Source: Paracoccaceae bacterium (lineage in GTDB: Bacteria; Pseudomonadota; Alphaproteobacteria; Rhodobacterales; Rhodobacteraceae). Taken from it: a stretch of 20,205 nt of DNA. The notes under the pieces were generated by a model. The model was not told the DNA's origin. It saw only the letters and a list, made by a program, of their open reading frames with translations, and ran no database searches. The stretch lies in assembly GCA_902525995.1 (NCBI GenBank), contig CABZJG010000009.1, positions 1 through 20,205 of the forward strand. The letters are read 5' to 3'. The translations under genes were made by a program, and so were the position numbers. This document shows, in pieces, positions 7,485-14,433 of the stretch; within the stretch, counting starts at the first letter, position 1; every line of letters starts with the position of its first letter.

Positions 7485-8251
7485 GTGGATTTGCAACTTT
7501 TCACGATCTAAAGGGCGCATCGGTTTTCATTACTGGTGGCGGTGCTGGGATCGGCGCTGCATTAACCGAAGGGTTCCTTGCGCAAGGATGCAGGGTGGCT
7601 TTTGTCCAACGGTCCGACGCAAGCCAGTTCGCGAAAGAAATGGGTAAGAAATATGGCCATGCCCCTATATTTTTACCTTGTGATATTACTGATGTTGCGG
7701 CTTTGCAAAAGTCGATGGAAATGGGGGCTGAGGCCAATGGTCCTTATTCTGTTTTGGTAAACAATGCTGCAAATGATGCCCGGCATGAGCTTGAGGGTTT
7801 TTCCGTTGAGGCTTTTGATCAATCCATGGCGGTTAATCTAAGGCCGCATTTTTTCACCGCGCAAACAGCCGCACCGGCGATGAAAGAACTGGGCGGAGGA
7901 TCAATAATTAATTTTTCCTCTATTTCTTATATGATGGGCAATGCAGGCTATCCCGCCTATGCCGCCTCAAAATCGGCTATCACAGGTCTCACCCGATCTT
8001 TGGCGCGTGAATTGGGACCTGACAATATTCGCGTCAATGCGCTGATGCCGGGTTGGGTTATGACACAGCGGCAAAAGGATCTTTGGGTGACAGAAGAAGG
8101 CCTTGAACAACATCTGTCCCGTCAATGCTTGAAAAGCCTCTTGTCACCCTCGGATATCGTGGATGCAACATTGTTTTTGGCCTCAAAGGCCAGCCAGATG
8201 ATGACCGGTCAGGCCATGGTTGTTGATGGCGGCGTTGTGGTTACAGGTTGA
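7481..8251 (+). CDS. SDR-family oxidoreductase, candidate D-galactose 1-dehydrogenase
   Basis: Short-chain dehydrogenase, 256 residues, classical type. The cofactor motif TGGGAGIG is at 18-25, the NNAA motif at 94-97 and the catalytic residues S147, Y160 and K164 (YAASK). The tail VDGGVVVTG is typical of the class. Position suggests the role: it lies between an alpha-galactosidase and the De Ley-Doudoroff genes dgoK and dgoA plus a lactonase. Oxidation of D-galactose to galactonolactone is the step needed there, and SDR-type galactose dehydrogenases are known in proteobacteria. Substrate is therefore inferred from context, not from residues. The ATG at 7481 overlaps the melA stop by 4 nt; the longer in-frame start at 7445 would add 12 unmatched residues inside melA. 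Its TGA overlaps the dgoK ATG by one base. Confidence 0.85.
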   Translation: MSGFATFHDLKGASVFITGGGAGIGAALTEGFLAQGCRVAFVQRSDASQFAKEMGKKYGHAPIFLPCDITDVAALQKSMEMGAEANGPYSVLVNNAANDARHELEGFSVEAFDQSMAVNLRPHFFTAQTAAPAMKELGGGSIINFSSISYMMGNAGYPAYAASKSAITGLTRSLARELGPDNIRVNALMPGWVMTQRQKDLWVTEEGLEQHLSRQCLKSLLSPSDIVDATLFLASKASQMMTGQAMVVDGGVVVTG

Positions 8252-9183
8252 TGAAGGATATGCGTGTATCTCAGCCAGACTGGCTTGCAGCCGATTGGGG
8301 GACATCCCATCTTCGGATTTGGGGCATGCGTGCCAATGGCGAAGTGATCGGGCGGCAATTTGGCGATTGCGGCATGTCCCGTCTTGCAAGAAATGAATTT
8401 GAGGCGGAATTCATTAAGCTTGCAGACCCATTTCTGTCCAATGACAAAACCTTGGATGTTATTTGTTGTGGCATGGCTGGTTCGCGGCAGGGGTGGGCAG
8501 AAGCCTCATATGTTGGTGTTCCTTGCCGTCCCCCGGGAATGACGCAAGCGGTGCAGGTTGAAACAGCTGACCCTCGGATAAACGTGTATATTTTGCCTGG
8601 TATTAAGCAAAATACACCGTCTGATGTAATGCGCGGCGAAGAAACCCAAATCCGTGGATTCATGGCTACAAACCCAGACTTTGACGGGGTAATTTGTTTG
8701 CCAGGAACCCATACGAAATGGGTACATGTAAGCGCTGGCGAAATCGTGAGCTTTCAAACTTTTATGACTGGCGAGTTGTTTGCATTGCTCAGCAAAGCCT
8801 CTGTTTTACGCCATACGGTTCAATCTGACGGTTGGGATAAACATGCGTTTCTGCAAGCTGTTGACAGGTCCTTTAGTCGTCCCAGCGCAGCTGCTGCGCA
8901 TCTCTTTACCTTGCGCGCCGATGCCTTGCTAAATGACCCTTATGAAAATGTGGCGCGCTCCCAGTTATCCGGCATTTTGATTGGAATTGAACTGGCCGCT
9001 GCCCGGCCATATTGGCTGGGTCAAAATCTGGCGGTTTTAGGATCGCATGAGATTGCAAATGCCTACCAACTGGCACTTAAAGCACAAGGGCTTGAGGTGA
9101 CTATGGCGCAATCGGAAGAAATGACGCTTGCAGGCTTAAAACATGCGCATTTCGCACTTCGGAGTGTGCCAAGCAATGCGTGA
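8251..9183 (+). CDS. dgoK: 2-dehydro-3-deoxygalactonokinase
   Basis: Phosphorylates 2-keto-3-deoxygalactonate with ATP to the 6-phosphate, the fourth step of the De Ley-Doudoroff galactose pathway. The 310-residue product matches the DgoK family throughout: ADWGTSHLRIWG near residues 14-25 (phosphate-binding strand), CGMSRL, CCGMAGSRQGW, YVGVPCRPPG, VMRGEETQIRG, CLPGTHTKWVHV and FQTFMTGELFALL. A TTG at 8248 and an ATG at 8260 are alternative starts. The ATG at 8251 is chosen because it gives a normal N-terminus and a 1-nt overlap with the preceding stop. The gene ends with an 8-nt overlap onto dgoA (ATGCGTGA). Confidence 0.95.
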   Translation: MKDMRVSQPDWLAADWGTSHLRIWGMRANGEVIGRQFGDCGMSRLARNEFEAEFIKLADPFLSNDKTLDVICCGMAGSRQGWAEASYVGVPCRPPGMTQAVQVETADPRINVYILPGIKQNTPSDVMRGEETQIRGFMATNPDFDGVICLPGTHTKWVHVSAGEIVSFQTFMTGELFALLSKASVLRHTVQSDGWDKHAFLQAVDRSFSRPSAAAAHLFTLRADALLNDPYENVARSQLSGILIGIELAAARPYWLGQNLAVLGSHEIANAYQLALKAQGLEVTMAQSEEMTLAGLKHAHFALRSVPSNA

Positions 9184-9781
9184 AATTATAGCAATTCTTC
9201 GCGGAATAACACCACCTGAGTGTCTTGCCATAACAGAGGCGTTGATTGCGGCAGGTATTCATAAAATTGAAGTGCCTCTTAATTCACCTGATCCGTTTCA
9301 AAGTATATTGCGCATGTCGAAAACATTCGGTGATGATGCGGTTATTGGGGCAGGGACAGTGCTCACAGCCGAGGATGTCGGCAGGCTAGCCGATATCGGA
9401 GCCAAAATGGTGGTTTCGCCAGATTGCAACCCTGAGGTCATCTCAGCAACAAAATCAGCAGGGTTGTTGTCCTATCCAGGATGCTTCACGGCCACAGAAT
9501 GCTTCACTGCCTTGCGCTTTCGTGCCGATGGGCTGAAAATATTTCCTGCCTCTCTGATGGGGCCAAAGGGTCTTTCTGCCCTTCGCGCCGTTTTGCCTCA
9601 AAAAACTGCTCTTTATGCAGTAGGTGGTGTGGGCCCAGATAATTTCGACGACTGGCGCAGCGCAGGTATTACGGGATTTGGGCTTGGGACAAATCTTTAT
9701 GCGCCCGGCATGGACAGTCAAACTCTTTCAAATCGGGCTAAAATGATAGTAAAAGCCTATGATGAGAGTGAGCAAGAATGA
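9176..9781 (+). CDS. dgoA: 2-dehydro-3-deoxy-6-phosphogalactonate aldolase
   Basis: Class I aldolase that splits 2-keto-3-deoxy-6-phosphogalactonate into pyruvate and glyceraldehyde 3-phosphate, the last step of the De Ley-Doudoroff route. The 201-residue product is full length for the KDPG/KDPGal aldolase family. Glu32 in KIEVPLNSP is the general acid/base and Lys121 in LKIFPASLMGP forms the Schiff base. AILRG, GAGTVL and YAVGGVGPDNF are further family signatures, and the IEVPLNSP form points to the galactonate enzyme rather than Eda. The ATG at 9176 overlaps the dgoK stop; the upstream in-frame ATG at 9143 lies well inside dgoK. The last codons overlap the lactonase start (ATGA). The product stands alone here, unlike the bifunctional annotation sometimes given to dgoA/dgoD in enterics. 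Confidence 0.95.
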   Translation: MREIIAILRGITPPECLAITEALIAAGIHKIEVPLNSPDPFQSILRMSKTFGDDAVIGAGTVLTAEDVGRLADIGAKMVVSPDCNPEVISATKSAGLLSYPGCFTATECFTALRFRADGLKIFPASLMGPKGLSALRAVLPQKTALYAVGGVGPDNFDDWRSAGITGFGLGTNLYAPGMDSQTLSNRAKMIVKAYDESEQE

Positions 9782-10617
9782 CCGTTTTTGATCCCACCCC
9801 CTGCAAGTTGGGCGAGGGGCCGCTGTGGCACCCAACTTTGGGGAGTCTTTTTTGGTTCGATATTCTGTCCAAGCAATTCTACATGGCACATGAAGACGAA
9901 GTCACTGTTTGGGACTTTCCCGGCCATGTTTCAGCAGCAGGCTGGATCGATCAAAATAGCCTGCTCATCGCCAGTGAATCCGCGCTTGAAGTATTTGATA
10001 TAGCGACCGGGCGTTCAGACCGTATTGTTGCGCTTGAAGCGGACAATCTCAAAACCCGTTCTAACGATGGGCGCGCTGATCCTTGGGGTGGATTTTGGAT
10101 TGGGACCATGGCGAAGGATCATGAGAAACATGCGGGCGCCATCTATCGATATTTTCGCGGCGAGTTGCGTCAACTTTTACCAAATATCTCAATTTCGAAT
10201 GCCATTTGCTTTGCGCCTGATGGCAGCTTTGCCTATTTTGCAGACACCTTTTGCCAATCTATTCAAAGATGGCGATTGAACGAAGCGGATGGTTGGCCGG
10301 TGGGCGAACCAGAGCGGTTTATTGATCTGAGGCCCGAGAACCTTAATCCGGATGGGGCCGTTGTTGATGCGGTAGGAAATATTTGGAATGCCCAGTGGGG
10401 TGCCCATCGAGTGGCGGTTTATGATCCAGAGGGAAACTTCCTTGATCAGGTCACTTTTCCAGCCAGCCAAATATCTTGTCCAGCCTTTGGCGGTGCGGAC
10501 TTATCAACATTGTTTGTCACCTCTGCGGCCGTTGGTGTTCGTGAGCCATTGGCAGGACAAACATTTTTTCAAGCCACAGAAGCCTTAGGGCAGGCTGAGC
10601 ATCAAGTCATCTTATGA
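9778..10617 (+). CDS. SMP-30/gluconolactonase-family lactonase, probable galactonolactonase
   Basis: Metal-dependent six-bladed propeller lactonase, 279 residues. It would open the galactonolactone formed by the dehydrogenase at 7481-8251 to galactonate. Metal-ligand motifs of the SMP-30 family are present: E13 in LGEGPLWH, the SNDGRADPWGGFWIGTM segment, the Asn in SISNAICFAPDG and the Asp in NPDGAVVDAVGNIW. FADTFCQSIQRW and a C-terminal SCPAFGGADLSTLFVTSA are also typical. It lacks a signal peptide, so it acts in the cytoplasm. The start overlaps the dgoA stop by 4 nt, strong support for shared translation. Specificity for galactonolactone rather than glucono- or arabinonolactone is inferred from the neighbours. 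Confidence 0.9.
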   Translation: MTVFDPTPCKLGEGPLWHPTLGSLFWFDILSKQFYMAHEDEVTVWDFPGHVSAAGWIDQNSLLIASESALEVFDIATGRSDRIVALEADNLKTRSNDGRADPWGGFWIGTMAKDHEKHAGAIYRYFRGELRQLLPNISISNAICFAPDGSFAYFADTFCQSIQRWRLNEADGWPVGEPERFIDLRPENLNPDGAVVDAVGNIWNAQWGAHRVAVYDPEGNFLDQVTFPASQISCPAFGGADLSTLFVTSAAVGVREPLAGQTFFQATEALGQAEHQVIL

Positions 10618-10624
10618 GTTTGTC

Positions 10625-12559
10625 ATGCAGCGTAGTTTAGGCACCTGTTATTACCCGGAACATTGGCCCAAAGAGGTTTGGGCTGATGATGCAAGACGGA
10701 TGGCTGATGCAGGTTTGACTTGGGTCCGTATTGGCGAATTTGCATGGAAAAGAATAGAGCCCAGCGAGGGTGAGTTTGAGTTTGACTGGCTGGATGAAGC
10801 CATAGATGTATTGGGCAAAGCTGGCCTAAAGGTGGTTTTGGGAACTCCAACAGCAACGCCGCCGAAGTGGGTTTTGGACAAATATCCCGATATGCTGGCA
10901 GTAGATATTGAGGGCCGTCCTCGCCGGTTTGGGTCTCGTCGGCATTATTGCTTTAGCCATCAAGGCTATATTGAGCAGTGCCGTGATATTGTTACTAGAT
11001 TAGCAAAGCGCTATGGCAGTAACCCTTATGTGCAAGCATGGCAAATTGACAATGAATATGGATGCCATGATACATCGCTGTCATATTCCGACGCGGCGCG
11101 TAGGGGGTTTCAAGAATGGTTGAGATCACAATTTCCAGGTCACAATAACAACGGTGATATTCAAGCTTTAAATAAGGCATGGGGAAATGTTTTTTGGTCA
11201 ATGGATTATGCCTATTTTGAAGATATTGACCTACCTAATCTAACCGTTACCGAGCCAAATCCAGCGCATGTTTTGGCATTTAGGCACTACACCTCGGATC
11301 AAATTGTTGGCTTTAACCAAGCCCAGCTTGAGATTATTAAACGCCACTCTCAGGTGCCTGTTACTCACAATTACATGGGCCGCATTACTGATTTTGACCA
11401 TTTTAAAATGGGCTCTGAAATGGATTTTGCCAGTTGGGACAGCTACCCACTTGGCTTTTTAGAGGACCGCGTTGGCGCCACTATAGAAGATCAAAAACAC
11501 TACGCACGCCAAGGTCACCCCGATTTTCAAGCTTTCCATCATGACCTTTACCGGGCTGTTGGCAAAGGTCGTTGGTGGGTGATGGAGCAACAGCCGGGTC
11601 CGGTCAATTGGGCGCCGTATAACCCTGCGCCGTTGGATGGCATGGTGCGTCTTTGGACGTGGGAAGCCTTTGCCCATGGCGCAGAAGCGGTTTGCTTTTT
11701 CCGCTGGCGACAGGCCCCATTTGCACAGGAACAAATGCATGCAGGTTTGCTGCGCCCCGACAGCGTCGCAGCCACTGGACTGAAAGAAGCGCAACAGGTC
11801 GCTCAAGAGTTGGCCTCGGCCCCAACCGTCTCCCCTAATCAGGCGTCGGTTGCGATTATTTTTGATTATGCCGCTGATGCCGCATGGGATATTCAACCGC
11901 ATGGTCAAGGCCTAAGTTACTTCGGGCTAGTGTTTGATTGTTATTGCGCTTTGCGCAAACTGGGACTTTCGATCGATTTTCTTTCGGCAGAATCACGTGA
12001 TTTTAGCGCCTATAAACTCGTGCTGGCACCTGGCATGATGCATATGCCAAATGACTTGAAGCAAGCACTAGCCGAGAGTGAAAGCCAAGTCATTCTTGGA
12101 CCGCGCAGCGCTGCACGGGATACGCATATGACAATCCCAACACCGCTTCCCCCTGATCTGCTGCCCGGGCTTGATGTAAAAGTAACGGCTGTGCAAAGCC
12201 TGCGGCCCGATTTGCCGACGCCTCTTTCGAAGGTTGGGGCAATCATTGGCTATCAAGAAAGCTTGGAAAGCAATGCAGAGGTCGTGCTATCATCAACAGA
12301 TGGGCATAAGGTAGCTGTTAAACATAGCAATATGCTTTATCTTGGGGCGTGGTTGGACCAATTAGGATTTATGAACTTATTCGAAAGTTGCTGCACTGCA
12401 GTTGGGGTGTCCACCGTTCACATGCCCGAAGGCGTGCGCCGCCGATTAACTGGCCATGAAGAGTTTTGGTTTAACTATAACCCACAGGCCATTGAAACCA
12501 TTTTGGGAAAAATAAACCCAGCAGATTTCATCAAGAAAGAATTTTTGGAAAAACCCTAG
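10625..12559 (+). CDS. beta-galactosidase, glycoside hydrolase family 42
   Basis: Retaining beta-galactosidase, 644 residues, near the usual GH42 length. The TIM-barrel domain starts at once (GTCYYPEHWPKEVWADDARR). The acid/base is E144 in QIDNEYGC and the nucleophile E321 in WWVMEQQPGPVNW. The barrel is followed by a trimerisation domain from about residue 400 (VAIIFDYAADAAW) and a small C-terminal beta domain. There is no signal peptide, so it hydrolyses imported substrates in the cytoplasm. It begins 7 nt after the lactonase stop with no strong ribosome site and is the last gene of the operon. The next genes are convergent cobalamin genes. GH42 enzymes act on small beta-galactosides or galacto-oligosaccharides; the natural substrate here is not determined. 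Confidence 0.95.
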   Translation: MQRSLGTCYYPEHWPKEVWADDARRMADAGLTWVRIGEFAWKRIEPSEGEFEFDWLDEAIDVLGKAGLKVVLGTPTATPPKWVLDKYPDMLAVDIEGRPRRFGSRRHYCFSHQGYIEQCRDIVTRLAKRYGSNPYVQAWQIDNEYGCHDTSLSYSDAARRGFQEWLRSQFPGHNNNGDIQALNKAWGNVFWSMDYAYFEDIDLPNLTVTEPNPAHVLAFRHYTSDQIVGFNQAQLEIIKRHSQVPVTHNYMGRITDFDHFKMGSEMDFASWDSYPLGFLEDRVGATIEDQKHYARQGHPDFQAFHHDLYRAVGKGRWWVMEQQPGPVNWAPYNPAPLDGMVRLWTWEAFAHGAEAVCFFRWRQAPFAQEQMHAGLLRPDSVAATGLKEAQQVAQELASAPTVSPNQASVAIIFDYAADAAWDIQPHGQGLSYFGLVFDCYCALRKLGLSIDFLSAESRDFSAYKLVLAPGMMHMPNDLKQALAESESQVILGPRSAARDTHMTIPTPLPPDLLPGLDVKVTAVQSLRPDLPTPLSKVGAIIGYQESLESNAEVVLSSTDGHKVAVKHSNMLYLGAWLDQLGFMNLFESCCTAVGVSTVHMPEGVRRRLTGHEEFWFNYNPQAIETILGKINPADFIKKEFLEKP

Positions 12560-12588
12560 CTTTGTTACGTCGTTCACTTCGGCCAAAA

Positions 12589-12606
12589 GATATACACAAA
12601 TATATC
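12589..12606. terminator. weak AT-rich inverted repeat between convergent genes
   Basis: GATATA (12589-12594) and TATATC (12601-12606) form a perfect 6-bp stem with a 6-nt loop. The flanks are A-rich, and on the minus strand the stem is followed by TTTT. The 68-nt gap lies between the end of the beta-galactosidase gene and the end of cobF. It could serve as a weak terminator for either transcript, but the AT stem makes this uncertain. Confidence 0.25.
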
Positions 12607-12627
12607 CAAAAAGCTGGTCGCTTGTGG

Positions 12628-13386
12628 TTAAATTTGGTTCTTTCGCAGTAAGTAACTGTCCATAATCCAACCATGTTGTGCGCGGGCATTCGCTCTCAGT
12701 TTTTTTATGTCTTCGCAACATTGATGCAAAGGACCTGACGCTAAAATTTGCTCTGGCATGCCTAAAAATGCCCCCCACCAAATGGTAAAGTCTCTGCCAT
12801 CTAATTGATCAAATGAACAATCCCCGTCCAGCATCACAACTGCTGATTTTACAGTGTTTGGCCACCCTTTATCGCGTAGGTTCCGGCCGGTCATAATCAT
12901 AACTGGCTCTGCCAATGTGTTGAGCGGTATCTTATGTGCGGCTGTCAAAAGCTGCACCGAGGTCAGGCCGGGCACTACATTGATACTCACTTGCTGCTCT
13001 TGGGCAATTAAACGGTTCGCAATTCTTATGCTGCTGTCATAAAGAGATGGATCCCCCCAAATCATCAACGCAATGCGTCCTCCATTTGGGCAGTGCTTAA
13101 AAATTTCATTGCGCCACAATATGGCAATTTGCGCGTGCCAGTCCGTTACCCGCTTTAAATACGAGCTTTCTTTTGGGTCGCGGACGGGTAGCCTAAATCG
13201 TGCAATTTTTGGAATTGGCGACAGCAATTTTTCGCAAATTACTAATCTGAGATCCGCAAGATCTGATTTATCATCTCCCTTTTCTGGAATGAGTATGAGG
13301 TCGGCGGATTGCAGCGCACCCACCGCCTGAGCGGTCAGGTGATCTGGATTGCCCATACCAATTCCAACAAGAGAAAGATTTATCAT
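12628..13386 (-). CDS. cobF: precorrin-6A synthase (deacetylating)
   Basis: S-adenosylmethionine-dependent methyltransferase that methylates C1 of the corrin precursor (precorrin-5 to precorrin-6A) with release of acetate, specific to the aerobic cobalamin pathway. The 252-residue product shows the tetrapyrrole methylase motifs: LVGIGMGNPDHLT (6-18), LMIWGDPSLYDS and VVPGLTSVQLLTAAHKIPLN. The CobF-specific C-terminus, with GRDFTIWWGAFLGMPEQILASG and HGWIMDSYLLR, distinguishes it from other methylases in the locus. It is read leftward after the CbiM-like gene, 69 nt downstream, with a hairpin in the gap. AGGA lies about 10 nt before the ATG. It is therefore likely under the cobalamin riboswitch at 14176-14380, apart from the main cob gene block. 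Confidence 0.95.
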   Translation of the reverse strand: MINLSLVGIGMGNPDHLTAQAVGALQSADLILIPEKGDDKSDLADLRLVICEKLLSPIPKIARFRLPVRDPKESSYLKRVTDWHAQIAILWRNEIFKHCPNGGRIALMIWGDPSLYDSSIRIANRLIAQEQQVSINVVPGLTSVQLLTAAHKIPLNTLAEPVMIMTGRNLRDKGWPNTVKSAVVMLDGDCSFDQLDGRDFTIWWGAFLGMPEQILASGPLHQCCEDIKKLRANARAQHGWIMDSYLLRKNQI

Positions 13387-13405
13387 AGAAAGATGGTCCT
13401 AATAA

Positions 13406-13436
13406 ATACGGCCCCTGCAGTGAGCAGAGGCCGTGT
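13406..13436 (-). terminator. hairpin between the CbiM-like gene and cobF, possible attenuator
   Basis: An 8-bp outer stem (13406-13413 with 13429-13436, one G-U pair) and a 4-bp inner stem (CTGC 13415-13418 with GCAG 13424-13427), separated by a single mismatch, close on a 5-nt loop. In the minus-strand transcript it is followed by ATTTATTAGG, a poor U-tract. It could partly terminate transcription or protect the 3' end of the upstream message, reducing cobF relative to the transporter gene. Confidence 0.5.
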
Positions 13437-13455
13437 ATGTTCGATTTGGTCAGGA

Positions 13456-14130
13456 TTAAGCAGAGTAAACGCGCGCTTGCACAAACCCTGTTTTTTCCAA
13501 AGACCGCATCGCCTTTGCACCCGCAAGAACGGCGAGATCAACAAGCGGTTCAATAATTATCACAAGCATGTAAGCAAGTCCAAAGCTGGTCACCGATGCC
13601 AGCGTTTCTGCTCCAAACCCTTGGCCATAAATAGCCCAAAATGCAACCCACGCCACCACACCGGCTTGGTAAGTGGTCGATAGCTTAAGCGCTTGTGTGT
13701 AGCTCAAATCTGCATAGGCCGTGTCGGGGGCAATCACGCGTTTTGCCAGCGCTGAAACAGCAAACAATGGCACCAACAGAGTGGTGGTGTTAATGAAATA
13801 CTGTGGCAGATCTGCGGGGGCGAACAGCAGACCTTGCAAAAGCAAACCCGCCGCAAGTCCAAACGCGGCAGGTGCTGCGCCAAAGAGCAAAAACAAGGTG
13901 GACCCTAAGATAAAGTGGACTTCGGACACTCCAACTGGAAAGTGGGGGAGCACTTGAAAAAATGTGAAGGTCGCAGCCATGGCCAAAACGCAACGCGATG
14001 CAAAAGAGGCCATTCCCGCCGACTTAAGTGACTGCAGTGTCAGTTTCAAACTATACCAAGCGGCGCCTGCAGCGGTCGCATAACTAAGTGCAATTTTTGC
14101 ACCATTTACAATTCCTGGTTCGATGTGCAT
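13456..14130 (-). CDS. CbiM-like cobalt transporter component (energy-coupling factor permease)
   Basis: Integral membrane protein of 224 residues, related to CbiM/NikM substrate-capture components. The protein begins MHIEPGIVNGAK; Met-His at the N-terminus is the metal-binding hallmark of the family. H63 and H72 (HFPVGVSEVHFILGS) correspond to the conserved His region that completes the metal site. Six to seven hydrophobic segments follow (for example about 12-33, 47-62, 74-105, 115-130 and 150-190). It lies directly below a cobalamin riboswitch, strong context for cobalt uptake for B12. No CbiN, CbiQ or CbiO gene is adjacent. GGGAG is 5 nt before the ATG. It differs in sequence from textbook CbiM, so cobalt versus nickel is decided by the riboswitch and cob context rather than by residues. 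Confidence 0.85.
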   Translation of the reverse strand: MHIEPGIVNGAKIALSYATAAGAAWYSLKLTLQSLKSAGMASFASRCVLAMAATFTFFQVLPHFPVGVSEVHFILGSTLFLLFGAAPAAFGLAAGLLLQGLLFAPADLPQYFINTTTLLVPLFAVSALAKRVIAPDTAYADLSYTQALKLSTTYQAGVVAWVAFWAIYGQGFGAETLASVTSFGLAYMLVIIIEPLVDLAVLAGAKAMRSLEKTGFVQARVYSA

Positions 14131-14143
14131 TTTCGCTCCCTCT

Positions 14144-14161
14144 GCTCACTTCCCCGTGAGC
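14144..14161 (-). promoter_or_regulatory. candidate expression-platform hairpin of the cobalamin riboswitch
   Basis: On the minus strand GCTCAC and GTGAGC form a perfect 6-bp stem with loop GGGGAA. The 3' arm directly abuts the Shine-Dalgarno AGAGGGAG (14143-14136) of the CbiM-like gene. No U-tract follows, so translational rather than transcriptional control is more likely. The GGGG loop could pair with the CCCCC run of the riboswitch core (GCTGCCCCCGC), as in the loop-loop contacts known for B12 riboswitches. That contact is inference. Confidence 0.45.
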
Positions 14162-14175
14162 TGTTCATAGGTTTA

Positions 14176-14380
14176 TCTAAGGCCCAGACCGAGCCGGTGT
14201 TCTCGTTGTTGGCCGGTCTCCGGGCTTGCAAAGTGGAGCGAGTTTCCCGCCTTCTCATGCCAACTGGCACAATTGCAATTGGGGCCTCTCTTTGCCTACC
14301 GTTGCGGGGGCAGCACCGGATTTTAGCAGCATATATGCCATCACCGGTTTCCCGTTTCACCACCCAGACCAAGGCCTAAG
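14176..14380 (-). promoter_or_regulatory. cobalamin (AdoCbl-type) riboswitch
   Basis: Read on the minus strand, the leader carries the conserved elements in order. GGGAAACCGGTGA is at 14353-14341, GCTGCCCCCGCAACGGTA at 14314-14297, and the B12 box AAGCCCGGAGACCGGCC at 14227-14211. The flanks at 14380-14358 and 14198-14176 can pair into a P1-like closing helix with several G-U pairs (the GGCC and GGTG/CACC segments match exactly). It lies 46 nt upstream of the CbiM-like gene and should lower expression of that gene and cobF when cobalamin is plentiful. A possible -35 element TTGACC (14427-14422) lies near the end of cobA, though no good -10 follows. The 303-nt gap between cobA and the CbiM-like gene is fully accounted for by this leader. 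Confidence 0.95.
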
Positions 14381-14433
14381 CAGCACCATCAACGCGCTCA
14401 GTTAAGCAGGACGCACCATTGGGTCAAGATAAA

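Noticed and set aside
13309..13683. Plus-strand open frame of 124 codons over the cobF start and CbiM-like gene
   Set aside because: Overlaps two well supported minus-strand genes and a hairpin; no motif or ribosome site.
14125..14379. Plus-strand open frame of 84 codons between the CbiM-like gene and cobA
   Set aside because: It lies antisense to the cobalamin riboswitch, whose conserved elements explain the sequence.
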